From Bacteroidales bacterium UBA7009 (GTDB taxonomy: Bacteria > Bacteroidota > Bacteroidia > Bacteroidales > Paludibacteraceae), in assembly GCA_002449665.1 (NCBI GenBank), contig DJXH01000050.1, positions 1 to 34,269 on the forward strand: a DNA stretch of 34,269 nucleotides, in the 5' to 3' direction. The position numbers and the translations under genes were made by a program. The notes under the pieces were generated by a model. That model did no database searches. It was not told where the DNA came from and was given only the letters and a program-made list of their open reading frames with translations. Positions 1 through 8,331 of this stretch are shown here, in pieces (position 1 is the stretch's first letter; every line of letters begins with the position of its first letter).

Positions 1-1
1 T

Positions 2-103
2 TTAATGGAATTAGACAAAGCGTTAAATCAAGAAGTAAAAAAAGATGAGAAAAGTATATATGAAAAAATACGTGATGTATTTCTGAAATTAAGGCGTAAA
101 TAA
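2..103 (+). CDS. C-terminal end of an unidentified protein (partial)
   Basis: An open frame enters from the left edge and stops with TAA at 101-103, leaving 33 residues. The tail is rich in Lys, Glu and Asp and looks helical and charged. It contains no motif I can name. The next gene starts 4 bp later, so the two are probably co-transcribed. The composition is AT-rich like ordinary coding sequence here, and no terminator separates it from the next gene. Confidence 0.5.
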   Translation, partial: LMELDKALNQEVKKDEKSIYEKIRDVFLKLRRK

Positions 104-107
104 GATA

Positions 108-1994
108 ATGGTATCCCTATTAAACAGAACAGGGACAATGAATATAAATTGGTTACGAAAAATATTATCTCCTTCCAAATCAACTCAATCGGAGTTCGGT
201 ATCCAGCGTCCGCTAAATCAGTCGTACAAAGTTGCTGAACATGTTTATGCCGGAGAGTATCCGGGAGACAAAAACGTAGAGAAGGCAAAAGAGAAACTGG
301 AGCAGATGCATCGGTTCGGTGTCCGCTTCTTTATAGATTTGACCGAAGAAAATGAACTGATTCCTTATCAGAACCTGTTGCCTCCTGACACCGGGTATAT
401 TCGTTTCCCTATTCGGGATGTCAATATCCCAACAAGTATAGCATTCGCCCGCAAGATTGTGAACTGTATTTCCGATGAAGTACAACGGGAAAAAGGAGAT
501 GTCTATGTGCATTGTTGGGGCGGAGTTGGCAGAACAGGTACTATTATCGCCTGCTATCTGGCGGAGCACATGGAGACTCCGGATATTGAAACCGTCATGA
601 ACGAATTACATAGCCGTTTTGCACAAATGCCCAAATCTGCTTTTCGGCAGACACCGGAGACAAAAGAGCAGGAGCAATTTATCAAGCAGTATATTGCAGA
701 TGTGCAGGAACGTCACGCATGCAAGGCACATCTCAAAGACAGAATACGAGGCTCGCTAATAGGCGGGGGTATAGGTGATGCATTGGGGTACCCGGTTGAG
801 TTTTTGAGCCGGAAAGAGATAGTAGCCCGATATGGCCCCGATGGTATCACACGGTATGATTTAGAGAGCAATGGAAAGGCGGTTGTGAGCGATGATACAC
901 AAATGACGCTTTTTACCGCTAACGGCTTGTTGTTTGGCGTAACACGTTTCTGCACCCACGGAATACTCGGAGCCGGGCTGAAAGATTTTGTGCGGTATGC
1001 TTATCTGGATTGGTACGAGACGCAGACACATGTAGAAGACTATACTAAATACCATTACTGCTGGATACGGGACATCGCGGAACTCAATGTACAACGGGCT
1101 CCCGGAAATACCTGTATGTCAGCACTCCGAGCGATAAAGCTCCATAAAGAAGTACAGAATGACAGCAAGGGATGCGGTGGGGTGATGCGTGTGGCACCTG
1201 TCGGACTGATGGCGGCTGCGGATGCACAGGTGATAGTCAAGAATTGGAGCGAAGAAGACGTTCCTCGCCGGACGTGGGATAACAAGGAGATAGTCCGGCT
1301 GAGTGGCGACTGTGCCGAACTGACCCATAAGCATCCTTTGGGCTATCTTCCGGCGGCTTTCTTGGCGGATTTGATATACTACATAATGATGCATAACGGC
1401 GAAATCACTTTTGCCATTATGGAGCAGTTCCTGCATGATGTAGATGCCGATTGTCGCAGAGAGTATAAAAATCCGAATGAGCAGAAAGCCTTGGATGAAC
1501 TCCGGGCGCTGATAGAGAAGGCTGTCCGCTTGGCAAGTGATAGCCATGTAGCAGATGAGTATGCGATTCCCCGGTTGGGCGAAGGATGGACCGGTGATGA
1601 AGCTTTGGCTATAGCCGTTTACTGCGCAATGAGGCACTTGCATTGTTTTGAAGATGCCGTCATTGCAGCGGTCAACCACGACGGAGACAGTGATTCGACG
1701 GGGGCGATATGCGGTAACATAATGGGTGCCATTATGGGGCTTGACGGCATACCGAACCATTATATTGATCGGCTGGAGTTGAAAGATTTGATTATAGATC
1801 TTGCCGACGATTTGCTGACCGGATGTACTATCAGCGAATATCATAGCCCTTCCACTCCGAAAGAAGAACTATGGGAGAAACGCTATGTTAAGATCGAACC
1901 GGCAAGTCTTACGCATTTTAACGGGGCATCAGCTGCGAACGAAGATACCATTATGCCAAATTGTAGAGAATGCTATATAGAACATAATGATTGA
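108..1994 (+). CDS. Fusion of a tyrosine/dual-specificity phosphatase and an ADP-ribosylglycohydrolase
   Basis: The 628-residue protein has two catalytic domains. Residues ~25-200 form a cysteine phosphatase: HCWGGVGRTG carries the CX5R loop (Cys136, Arg142), and Asp104 in RDVNIP is a plausible general acid. Residues ~208-590 form a DraG/ARH-type ADP-ribosylglycohydrolase (PF03747). It keeps GGGIGDALGYPVEF, the SDDTQM metal motif (Asp262, Asp263) and GDSDSTGA (Asp527, Asp529), so both active sites look intact. The family removes ADP-ribose from proteins or nucleic acids, and the phosphatase would act on phospho-Tyr/Ser or another phosphoester. No signal peptide is visible, so it should be cytoplasmic. 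ATG 138 (MNINWLRK) is an alternative start and trims only 10 residues. A lipoprotein gene follows 5 bp downstream. The substrate is unknown. Confidence 0.9.
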   Translation: MVSLLNRTGTMNINWLRKILSPSKSTQSEFGIQRPLNQSYKVAEHVYAGEYPGDKNVEKAKEKLEQMHRFGVRFFIDLTEENELIPYQNLLPPDTGYIRFPIRDVNIPTSIAFARKIVNCISDEVQREKGDVYVHCWGGVGRTGTIIACYLAEHMETPDIETVMNELHSRFAQMPKSAFRQTPETKEQEQFIKQYIADVQERHACKAHLKDRIRGSLIGGGIGDALGYPVEFLSRKEIVARYGPDGITRYDLESNGKAVVSDDTQMTLFTANGLLFGVTRFCTHGILGAGLKDFVRYAYLDWYETQTHVEDYTKYHYCWIRDIAELNVQRAPGNTCMSALRAIKLHKEVQNDSKGCGGVMRVAPVGLMAAADAQVIVKNWSEEDVPRRTWDNKEIVRLSGDCAELTHKHPLGYLPAAFLADLIYYIMMHNGEITFAIMEQFLHDVDADCRREYKNPNEQKALDELRALIEKAVRLASDSHVADEYAIPRLGEGWTGDEALAIAVYCAMRHLHCFEDAVIAAVNHDGDSDSTGAICGNIMGAIMGLDGIPNHYIDRLELKDLIIDLADDLLTGCTISEYHSPSTPKEELWEKRYVKIEPASLTHFNGASAANEDTIMPNCRECYIEHND

Positions 1995-1999
1995 TACGT

Positions 2000-2989
2000 A
2001 TGAAAACTTACAACTTTTTGCTGTTTCTTACAATAGCAGTCGCGCTATCAGGATGTGCTAAATCGGATAGCGGTACAGATACCCAAGAGAATGAATTGCT
2101 CTTTACTACAGAGATTGAAGAGGACGAGAATGACGAAGTGACGATTGTCTCTTCGCCGGACAGATTGGTTTGTTTTTACAGCCGTAATAATTCGGTTGGC
2201 GGGGCGGCTTATGGATGGAGTCTCATATATGATGTCAAGGACGGAAACAAGGTCTATACCTATGAGGGGTTGCCGGATTGGGAGGGCGAAGGGGCTTCTA
2301 TCAGTCGCATCTTCTGTCTGCCGCATCCTAAACGGCATCTCTACCTTTTGGATGCGTTCACACGTATCAGCGGATCGTATGGTTATCAGTCGTTTATCGC
2401 CTACGAACTGAAGGGGCATGAACTGAGACGTGTACCAATTCTGGTCAACGATGAGGGCGAGAAAGTGAATGAAATCGGTTTTGAGTACAATTTCGGCGAT
2501 TATTATTTCCGGTTTGCGCGGGCTCTTACTTATGATTATCAGTATATGTGGGACGAAGAAAATGATGTTTTCTATTTTCCGCTTTTGATATACGGTAGTT
2601 ATTTACTGAACGATAAGTTTGTTGCTTATCAATGGGATGGTTCCTGCCTGAAACCCACTACGGATACTATTGGGAACCCTCATCTGTTTGCTCCTCTGCG
2701 GAATTATGCCGCGTGTCTTCAGCACACCAAAGCCGGTTATGTCCAAGCGCGCGTTGATAGCATGCCGGACGGACGGTTGCGTTATACGGCATGGGATAGA
2801 AATCAGGATATTGGCGAGGAGCCTAATATAGTTCTTTACGGTCAGCGAGTAGGCAATGAGTTCCACTTCAAAAATCCACCTACCTATACGTATATCGTAA
2901 CAATAGAAGATGTTCCTGAAATACGTCTTTATTATAGTACCGTTCCAGGACAATTAGGAGAATTTAATAGTACCTATAAAGACGATTAG
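2000..2989 (+). CDS. Hypothetical secreted lipoprotein
   Basis: The 329-residue protein begins MKTYNFLLFLTIAVALSGC, a signal peptide with an LSGC lipobox (lipidated Cys19). I chose ATG 2000 over the in-frame TTG at 1991 because 1991 overlaps the previous stop and the ATG begins the signal peptide exactly. The mature part starts with a very acidic stretch, then becomes rich in Tyr, Trp and Phe in a beta-like pattern (for example YGWSLIYDV and YQYMWDEEN). I do not recognise a family. It lies 5 bp after the phosphatase/ADP-ribosylglycohydrolase stop and is probably co-transcribed. It should sit in the cell envelope. Confidence 0.8.
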   Translation: MKTYNFLLFLTIAVALSGCAKSDSGTDTQENELLFTTEIEEDENDEVTIVSSPDRLVCFYSRNNSVGGAAYGWSLIYDVKDGNKVYTYEGLPDWEGEGASISRIFCLPHPKRHLYLLDAFTRISGSYGYQSFIAYELKGHELRRVPILVNDEGEKVNEIGFEYNFGDYYFRFARALTYDYQYMWDEENDVFYFPLLIYGSYLLNDKFVAYQWDGSCLKPTTDTIGNPHLFAPLRNYAACLQHTKAGYVQARVDSMPDGRLRYTAWDRNQDIGEEPNIVLYGQRVGNEFHFKNPPTYTYIVTIEDVPEIRLYYSTVPGQLGEFNSTYKDD

Positions 2990-3112
2990 ACTCCTTGTTG
3001 GCAATGTGGATGTATAGCTGGACAAGCTTGTTCCTCCCGAATCCAATGAAGCAGAAACAGTGTAATGGCTGTGTATATGACCAACAGATAAGCCCTAACA
3101 AAAATACGAATT

Positions 3113-3240
3113 ATGACGAACATCCTTTTATTTGCACCGGCAATGTATCCCGCTCGGCGGTAGCCGAGTGCATTCTTCGCACCCTGGCTGAACGCGCCGG
3201 AAGGGACGACATAGCCGTCGCTTCGGCCGGCGGAAATGTT
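3113..3240 (+). pseudogene. Remnant of a low-molecular-weight protein tyrosine phosphatase
   Basis: ATG 3113 begins MTNIL. One frame over, from ~3127, the sequence continues FICTGNVSRSAVAEC and then RTLAERAGRDD and VASAGG. This is the start of the LMW-PTP family (PF01451) with its CX5R loop. Restoring one T in the T-run at 3126-3129 would join the two parts. After ~3240 the similarity stops and the frame runs into unrelated AT-rich sequence ending at 3321. Only about 40 of the usual ~150 residues remain, so the gene is both frameshifted and truncated. The break coincides with the start of the AT-rich accessory region, which suggests a rearrangement junction. Apart from this remnant I see nothing in 2990-3313. 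Confidence 0.75.
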
Positions 3241-3313
3241 GCAAACAGGAAGATTGTTTTATTGAGCTATTCCTTATTGGGCTTTGAGCAAGCAGAAGGA
3301 GCGGGTGATAAAA

Positions 3314-4168
3314 TTATCTAATATACTGTTTTTCATACTCGTCCCATAGTTCTTTCGGTAACCAATACCTGTAACTTGGGTCATCTGGCGGAAGATTCTT
3401 TGGAATAAAGCTAAGTATTTTATTAGGATTTTTCAAGGCTTGTTTTATTAACTCATGTTCCGGTTGTTTCCTTACACCCTCTTTAGCTTGATAAAAATAT
3501 CCTACACCATTTTCATCTTCTGCATTAAATCGTTTAGTCAACTTTATGATTGTTTCTGCTGCTTGAGGTATATCAAAATCATGAAAATATGCTTTGGTGG
3601 TCCATAATGCACCATAACCTTTTAATGAATCGTCAAATAAGACCTTTGCATTCTGCGAGCAGCGTTGAATCCAGTACGGCCATCTAACTAATTCGCATCC
3701 TGTGGCCAGTTTTACCATTTCTAGTCGGTCAAAGATGTCCTCTAACGTACTATCATATCTTCCCTCAATAAAATGGCGCGGACCATCAAATTCTATGTAT
3801 TTAGTTAGTCCATTGTGTGTGATTTTAAAATCAATATATTTGCCATTTATTAAAACCTGTTGTACTATCTCAGCGTTCGGGAAAGTGCGGCGAAAAATTG
3901 CAAATAAGACACATTCGTCAAAACTAACATATCGTTTAAGTTTGATTTCAGAGAATTCATTCTTCAACTCTTTGAAATGTTTGTACATATCCCTTTCGTC
4001 AACATATCCTTCTTTCAACAAATGTTTTCTATTTAGGGCTTCATAGAAACCATTCGCATCATCAATCTCTAATATTTCAACAAGATCTTCTTTTGAGAAG
4101 AAAGAGCCTACGCAATTATCACTATCCAATAGTGAGAATATTCCTTTTCCTTTTGCTAATGCTCCCAT
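3314..4168 (-). CDS. Hypothetical protein with a PD-(D/E)XK-like nuclease motif
   Basis: The protein has 284 residues and no signal peptide. Near residues 105-140 it reads YIDFKITHNG followed by YIEFDGPRHF. This D-x(n)-E-x-D-G-P-x-H pattern resembles the core of restriction-like nuclease folds such as DUF559/Vsr-type or RAP domains. A charged N-terminal helical region precedes it, and the C-terminal half is rich in Lys and aromatic residues. The assignment rests on one motif. The catalytic Lys usually found after the Glu is not clear, because the strand continues EFDG rather than ExK, so activity is uncertain. It lies 47 bp downstream of the 150-residue gene and probably shares its promoter. 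The gene is more AT-rich than the core genes in this window, consistent with acquired DNA. Confidence 0.7.
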   Translation of the reverse strand: MGALAKGKGIFSLLDSDNCVGSFFSKEDLVEILEIDDANGFYEALNRKHLLKEGYVDERDMYKHFKELKNEFSEIKLKRYVSFDECVLFAIFRRTFPNAEIVQQVLINGKYIDFKITHNGLTKYIEFDGPRHFIEGRYDSTLEDIFDRLEMVKLATGCELVRWPYWIQRCSQNAKVLFDDSLKGYGALWTTKAYFHDFDIPQAAETIIKLTKRFNAEDENGVGYFYQAKEGVRKQPEHELIKQALKNPNKILSFIPKNLPPDDPSYRYWLPKELWDEYEKQYIR

Positions 4169-4215
4169 TGTAAAATATTTACGTGTTTATAGCCATTATT
4201 ACAATCAATGACAGT

Positions 4216-4668
4216 TTAATTATTATCAATTTGCACTCGTTTTAATTTGAACAAAACATGTTTATACACTTTATCTGTTAAGTCATTTATTTTTTGCCAT
4301 CTAATAACCATCTCATCACATCTTTTTTGGTGGCTATAATCAATATGAGAATAACCAGATAGAGCTTCATCTTTAACTTCTGTAATTAGGTAATAAAGTT
4401 GGTTGGAATAGTTACTCAAGTAGTTATTTAACTCATCTAACGATTTGTTTGAAAAAAACATTATAGTTGATTCTACTGGTCTAAGGATTATATGATATAT
4501 TCCCTCCGATTCTCCTTCCACGACAAAAGAATCGGAGAAAGAGATTAATCCATCTGCACATAACTTTTCTACGAAACTATTATGGTCTACGCGTTGGGAT
4601 GGATCGACATGATTTTCATCTGCGAGTTTATCTGAAATGTCATAGGATAAATTATAAATGCTTGCCAT
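4216..4668 (-). CDS. Hypothetical protein, partner of the nuclease-like gene
   Basis: This is a 150-residue soluble protein with no signal peptide and no family I recognise. The N-terminal half has alternating hydrophobic strands (YHIILRPVESTIMFF). The C-terminal half is helical and charged (KRCDEMVIRWQKINDLTDKVY). A good Bacteroidales promoter lies ~95 bp upstream, and the PD-(D/E)XK-like gene follows, so this is the first gene of a two-gene unit. A small protein with a nuclease-like protein in an accessory region could be a toxin-antitoxin or defence pair. That is inference from context only. Confidence 0.7.
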   Translation of the reverse strand: MASIYNLSYDISDKLADENHVDPSQRVDHNSFVEKLCADGLISFSDSFVVEGESEGIYHIILRPVESTIMFFSNKSLDELNNYLSNYSNQLYYLITEVKDEALSGYSHIDYSHQKRCDEMVIRWQKINDLTDKVYKHVLFKLKRVQIDNN

Positions 4669-4762
4669 ACTTTTTTACACTATAAGTTTCGTGCGCACTT
4701 TTAAAAAGTTAGAAATCCATTGTTGGTAATAACGAGATATGTTCATCTCCTACTTTCCGCTT

Positions 4763-4793
4763 CAAAGATACAACTAATTTCTGATATAACCAA
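4763..4793 (-). promoter_or_regulatory. Promoter of the 4668-3314 unit
   Basis: Reading the minus strand, TTG (4793-4791) is followed by 20 nt and TATCTTTG (4770-4763). This matches the Bacteroidales -33/-7 consensus. It lies ~95 bp before the ATG at 4668, leaving a leader of about 90 nt. Confidence 0.7.
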
Positions 4794-4978
4794 ATTTATC
4801 TGAAGATTTTTAGAAAAAACTAAGGGATGATACTTTCACCCCCTTAGTCCGGTTCATTGAAATTTGCTAATAAGTAAAATGAGTATAAATATCATATATA
4901 CTTAACTATTCGGCTATTGGCAAACTCCAAGATAGATTTTCGAAAACAAAGCCAAAACTAATGTCTGATATAATCAAA
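4772..4978. repeat. Duplicated promoter element (two 23-bp direct repeats)
   Basis: Positions 4772-4794 and 4956-4978 match at 21 of 23 bases. Copy one carries the -33 half of the promoter described for the 4668 gene. Copy two also places TTG (4977-4975) exactly 20 nt before TGGCTTTG (4954-4947), one base away from TAnnTTTG. It therefore looks like a second, weaker or decayed minus-strand promoter. A terminator-like hairpin (4814-4848) lies between the copies, so copy two could give a short transcript of about 125 nt. No gene is seen in the 366-bp gap 4669-5034 apart from these signals. Confidence 0.5.
4814..4848 (-). terminator. Rho-independent terminator
   Basis: On the minus strand, ACTAAGGG (4848-4841) pairs with CCCTTAGT (4826-4819) around a 14-nt loop and runs into six T. 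It lies ~190 bp after the last LRR gene and just before the promoter of the 4668 gene, so it separates the two units. Confidence 0.65.
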
Positions 4979-5034
4979 AATGCCTAATGGTTCTTAAAAC
5001 ACGGAGCTCTCATTCCGTATGTATCTAGCAGGGT

Positions 5035-6045
5035 TTAATAATAAAATATTTCGAAGTTAGGGCAGTCGCGAAAAGCCATGTCTTCTATTGTTGTATTTGG
5101 CGAGATAGTTAATGATTTTATATATTCACAATTTGCGAACGCATCTTCACGAATCACCTGAACCCCTTGGGGAATAAATACATGCTCAAAATGATTACAA
5201 AACCTAAAAGTCTCCGACTCTATACAAGCAAGACTATCTGATAATTTTACAGTTTTGATGAAACGGCAACCTCGAAAAGCAGCCTCTTCTATGGTGGTAA
5301 CACTATTAAACATATATACTGCTTCCAATCCGTCACACCCTTCAAAAGCAGAAACACCTATCCTTTTAGCACCATCTGGGATGTTAATTTTGTTTATATC
5401 ACAATCACAGAATGCATAGTCGTCTATTTCCTTCAACAAACGCGGAAACTTCACGCTTCGCAACTCCTTACACCCTTTGAATACCTCTTTTTCAATAATC
5501 GTGATGCTATCACTAAGTTCTGCACGGATTATATTACTGCATCCGCGAAATGCTCCTGATGCTATACCCTTTACGTTATTTGGAATTTTTAGGAGTTTTA
5601 GACTTGTACAATTTTCGAACGCACATTCATCAATGTAAGTGACACTATTGGGGATAATAATCTCTTTTAGATTATGACAATCTTTGAAGGCATTCTTTGG
5701 TAAATATGTAACACCATCAGGGATGTTGATAGAATCCAACGATACGCAGCCACAAAATGCTCCTTCACCTATTTCTTTAATAGAGTTCGGGAGGGTTATA
5801 GTGACTATGTAATCATAATTTTTGAATGCATTTTCATCAATCTTTGTCACAGCGTACGTTTTCCCTTCGCGTTCTATCGTTTCGGGAATAATCAAATGTG
5901 TACTATCAATTCTCGAAGAGGGGACAAAACCACACACCACGGCTTCGTTTCCGTCAAATGTAAATTGAAAACAATCGGATTGTTGAGTGCAACATATAAA
6001 AAGCATTGCAAACGCAACAATAAAAATATAGTTATATCCTTTCAT
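5035..6045 (-). CDS. BspA-like leucine-rich-repeat lipoprotein
   Basis: The 336-residue protein begins with a lipoprotein signal (FAMLFICC, lipidated Cys18 or 19). From residue ~65 it is built of about 12 LRR_5 (BspA/TpLRR type, PF13306) repeats of ~23 residues with the pattern I-x3-AFxxCxxL-x-IxIPxxVxxI. The repeats fill the protein to its end. No C-terminal type IX sorting domain is evident. Family members are surface or secreted proteins, and some bind host matrix proteins or other bacteria. It is the last gene of a four-gene minus-strand array and starts 27 bp after the preceding LRR gene. Confidence 0.9.
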   Translation of the reverse strand: MKGYNYIFIVAFAMLFICCTQQSDCFQFTFDGNEAVVCGFVPSSRIDSTHLIIPETIEREGKTYAVTKIDENAFKNYDYIVTITLPNSIKEIGEGAFCGCVSLDSINIPDGVTYLPKNAFKDCHNLKEIIIPNSVTYIDECAFENCTSLKLLKIPNNVKGIASGAFRGCSNIIRAELSDSITIIEKEVFKGCKELRSVKFPRLLKEIDDYAFCDCDINKINIPDGAKRIGVSAFEGCDGLEAVYMFNSVTTIEEAAFRGCRFIKTVKLSDSLACIESETFRFCNHFEHVFIPQGVQVIREDAFANCEYIKSLTISPNTTIEDMAFRDCPNFEIFYY

Positions 6046-6072
6046 ACCAGTTTAAAATTTTTGATTTATTTG

Positions 6073-7359
6073 TCATTCTTCGGTGTCGTAAAATTCCACC
6101 GATTCACTATATGCGAATGCATCCCAATGACAATGTGTTTGACGATGAACCTTTATCGTAAGAGAGCGACAACTAGAAAATGCAAATCTCCCTACAGTCT
6201 GTACGTTTCTCGGGATAACAATTTCTATAAGTCCTTCACAATATTCAAACGCATGTTCGCCAATTTCTATTACGCTGTTCGGAATGGTAAAATCTGCAAG
6301 GTTAAAACATCTTTGGCAAACGTAACCTCCTATCTTCTGAACGTGGTTTCCAATCTGAATCTTTTCCAAGTTTCTGCATTCATTAAAGTTGCCATCTCCT
6401 ATCTCAGTAACGCTGTTTGAAATCTGGATAGAGTGCAGGTTAGGAATATTCTCAAATGCATAAGCCGCAATTTTCTTCACGCTACTCGGAATTATATATG
6501 AGGTATTCTTCTTGCCGGATGGGTACTGGATCAATATTGTTTTGTCTTTATTGAATAACACACCATCCACTACTGTAAAATAAGGATTGTCGTTCGCCAA
6601 ATCAAATGTCTGTAGACTAGTACAATTGGAAAATGCCGCATCTTCAATTTCCTTAACCTTGTTATGAATCGTTATTTTCGTTAATTTCTTGCAACCGGAA
6701 AAAGCACTTCCTCCAATAGATGTTACGTTTTGTGGGATAACTACTTCTCGCAATGCGGTACTTGCAAAAGCGGAACGCTCTATACGTTTAATGTCGCTTC
6801 CAAATTTTACAGTTTGCAATGTAGAAGATGCAAAAGCGCCTATTCCTATTTTTGTAACGCTATTTGGAATAGTGATAGATGTATTCTTCCCTTTTAAAGC
6901 CCCATCTCCAATCTTAACGATGCCTTCATTTAATGTTATGTACTGCAAATTTGTACAGCCCTCAAAGGCATCATTTGCAATTTCTTTAGCACTAATAGTA
7001 ACCGATGTTAATGCATAACACCTTCTAAATGCTCCTTCTTCTATAATTTGAACACTACTCGGAATTGATGCTGTAGTCAGCCTGCGACAGTCTTCAAATG
7101 CAGCTCGTCGAACACTGATTACGCGATATGAAGCCCCTCTATACGTGATTGAACTTCTGATATTTGCTTCTGTTATTGCAGATTCTTCACCTCGCAATCC
7201 TAGTCCTCGTTTTGCATCAACAACTTGTGCGGTATGATTGTTTTCATCTAACGAATAAACTATCATATCAACAGTAATCGTTTCCGCACGAAGTAAATTG
7301 ATGCTAATTATAGACAGTAGCATTAAAAGGATTGTTTTTGTTTTCATGCTATTCTTCAT
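6073..7359 (-). CDS. BspA-like leucine-rich-repeat secreted protein
   Basis: The 428-residue protein has a Sec signal ending near LLRAE, with no lipobox. ATG 7347 (MKTKTILL) is an equally good start. About 14 LRR_5 repeats are visible. They are interrupted near residues 255-285 by the insert found in many BspA-like proteins, with YFTVVDGVLFNKDKTILIQYP. Two repeats are degenerate (IGIGAFASSTL, IERSAFASTAL). The 60 residues before the repeats resemble those of the next upstream paralogue, which supports tandem duplication. It should be exported. The gene is flanked by other LRR genes at 6 and 27 bp, indicating one operon. Confidence 0.88.
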   Translation of the reverse strand: MKNSMKTKTILLMLLSIISINLLRAETITVDMIVYSLDENNHTAQVVDAKRGLGLRGEESAITEANIRSSITYRGASYRVISVRRAAFEDCRRLTTASIPSSVQIIEEGAFRRCYALTSVTISAKEIANDAFEGCTNLQYITLNEGIVKIGDGALKGKNTSITIPNSVTKIGIGAFASSTLQTVKFGSDIKRIERSAFASTALREVVIPQNVTSIGGSAFSGCKKLTKITIHNKVKEIEDAAFSNCTSLQTFDLANDNPYFTVVDGVLFNKDKTILIQYPSGKKNTSYIIPSSVKKIAAYAFENIPNLHSIQISNSVTEIGDGNFNECRNLEKIQIGNHVQKIGGYVCQRCFNLADFTIPNSVIEIGEHAFEYCEGLIEIVIPRNVQTVGRFAFSSCRSLTIKVHRQTHCHWDAFAYSESVEFYDTEE

Positions 7360-7365
7360 ATTGAA

Positions 7366-8325
7366 TTAATAATATATTACTCTTTCGCAATCTATTGTTC
7401 CTAATTCCCCTCTAAATTTCTCGGGGATTTTTAGAGTAAGAGCCTTGCAACCTCTGAATGTTTCAACCTCAATAGTTTGCACACTTTTAGGGATAGTTAG
7501 ATGACGCAATTGGGAACAGCCTATAAATGCTCCATACTCAATATATTTAAGAGTGCTAGGAATGGATATTGAGGTTATCTCTTTGCAATTTTCAAATGCA
7601 TTTGCTGAAATCTTTGTTACACCATCAGGAATGGTTATACTTCCTGATGCATGTTTGGCACATGATGCTACGACTGTTTTGCTTTTGTCTGTAAATGTGA
7701 GATAACCATCTGAGGATTTGTTTATGTTTTTTGCGCCCCATGGAGAGCCTTCGGCATGTCCGTTATAGATGACATTATTCACATTATAAAAAGCATCATA
7801 TTCTATTTTTTTTACAGAACTAGGTATTTCTAATACCTTTAATGCCCAACAATCGTCAAAAGCACATCGCCCAATATATTGAAGATTATTGTTAAGATGG
7901 ATTGATTCTAATTTGAAACAATTTTCAAACGTATATTCTTCTATTCTACGTATTTTTTCAGGCATTCTTATGGTAGTTAGTTCATGACATCCGTTAAAAG
8001 CATACGCTCCTATCTCTTTAACGCTATTAGGGATTGTTATAGAATATAGGTTGTCACAATATTGAAAAGCCCTAAAATCAATCTTTGTAACTTCATATAT
8101 CTCTCCTTCATACATGATGGCGGAGGGGATTTTTATAGAACCACTGTATGATTGCCTTGCGCGTGGATTAGTATTACCGGTAAGGCTATTAATAATGGCT
8201 GCGGTTTTATAATCCAAGTCAAGTTCATAGTGAATATTCCCGACTTTTACTTTTTTATAATCAAATGCGTAGATATTCAACGATGCTATCATCGTTATTA
8301 ATATACAAAAGATTTTAGACTTCAT
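7366..8325 (-). CDS. BspA-like leucine-rich-repeat secreted protein
   Basis: The 319-residue protein begins with a Sec signal (MKSKIFCILITMIASLNIYA). About eight LRR_5 repeats are split by a non-repeat insert (NGHAEGSPWGAKN, then YLTFTDKSKTVV) that is common in Bacteroidales LRR_5 proteins. The N-terminal pre-repeat domain (VGNIHYELDLDYKTAAII) is related to that of the 6073-7359 protein. It lies 6 bp after the lipoprotein gene and 6 bp before the next LRR gene, so the array is co-transcribed. No anchor or sorting domain is visible at the C-terminus. It is probably secreted or retained by partners. Confidence 0.88.
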   Translation of the reverse strand: MKSKIFCILITMIASLNIYAFDYKKVKVGNIHYELDLDYKTAAIINSLTGNTNPRARQSYSGSIKIPSAIMYEGEIYEVTKIDFRAFQYCDNLYSITIPNSVKEIGAYAFNGCHELTTIRMPEKIRRIEEYTFENCFKLESIHLNNNLQYIGRCAFDDCWALKVLEIPSSVKKIEYDAFYNVNNVIYNGHAEGSPWGAKNINKSSDGYLTFTDKSKTVVASCAKHASGSITIPDGVTKISANAFENCKEITSISIPSTLKYIEYGAFIGCSQLRHLTIPKSVQTIEVETFRGCKALTLKIPEKFRGELGTIDCERVIYY

Positions 8326-8331
8326 AGTGTA

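Noticed and set aside
1119..1844. Long open frame antisense to the ADP-ribosylglycohydrolase domain
   Set aside because: It lies opposite a conserved enzyme with intact motifs and encodes no recognisable domain.
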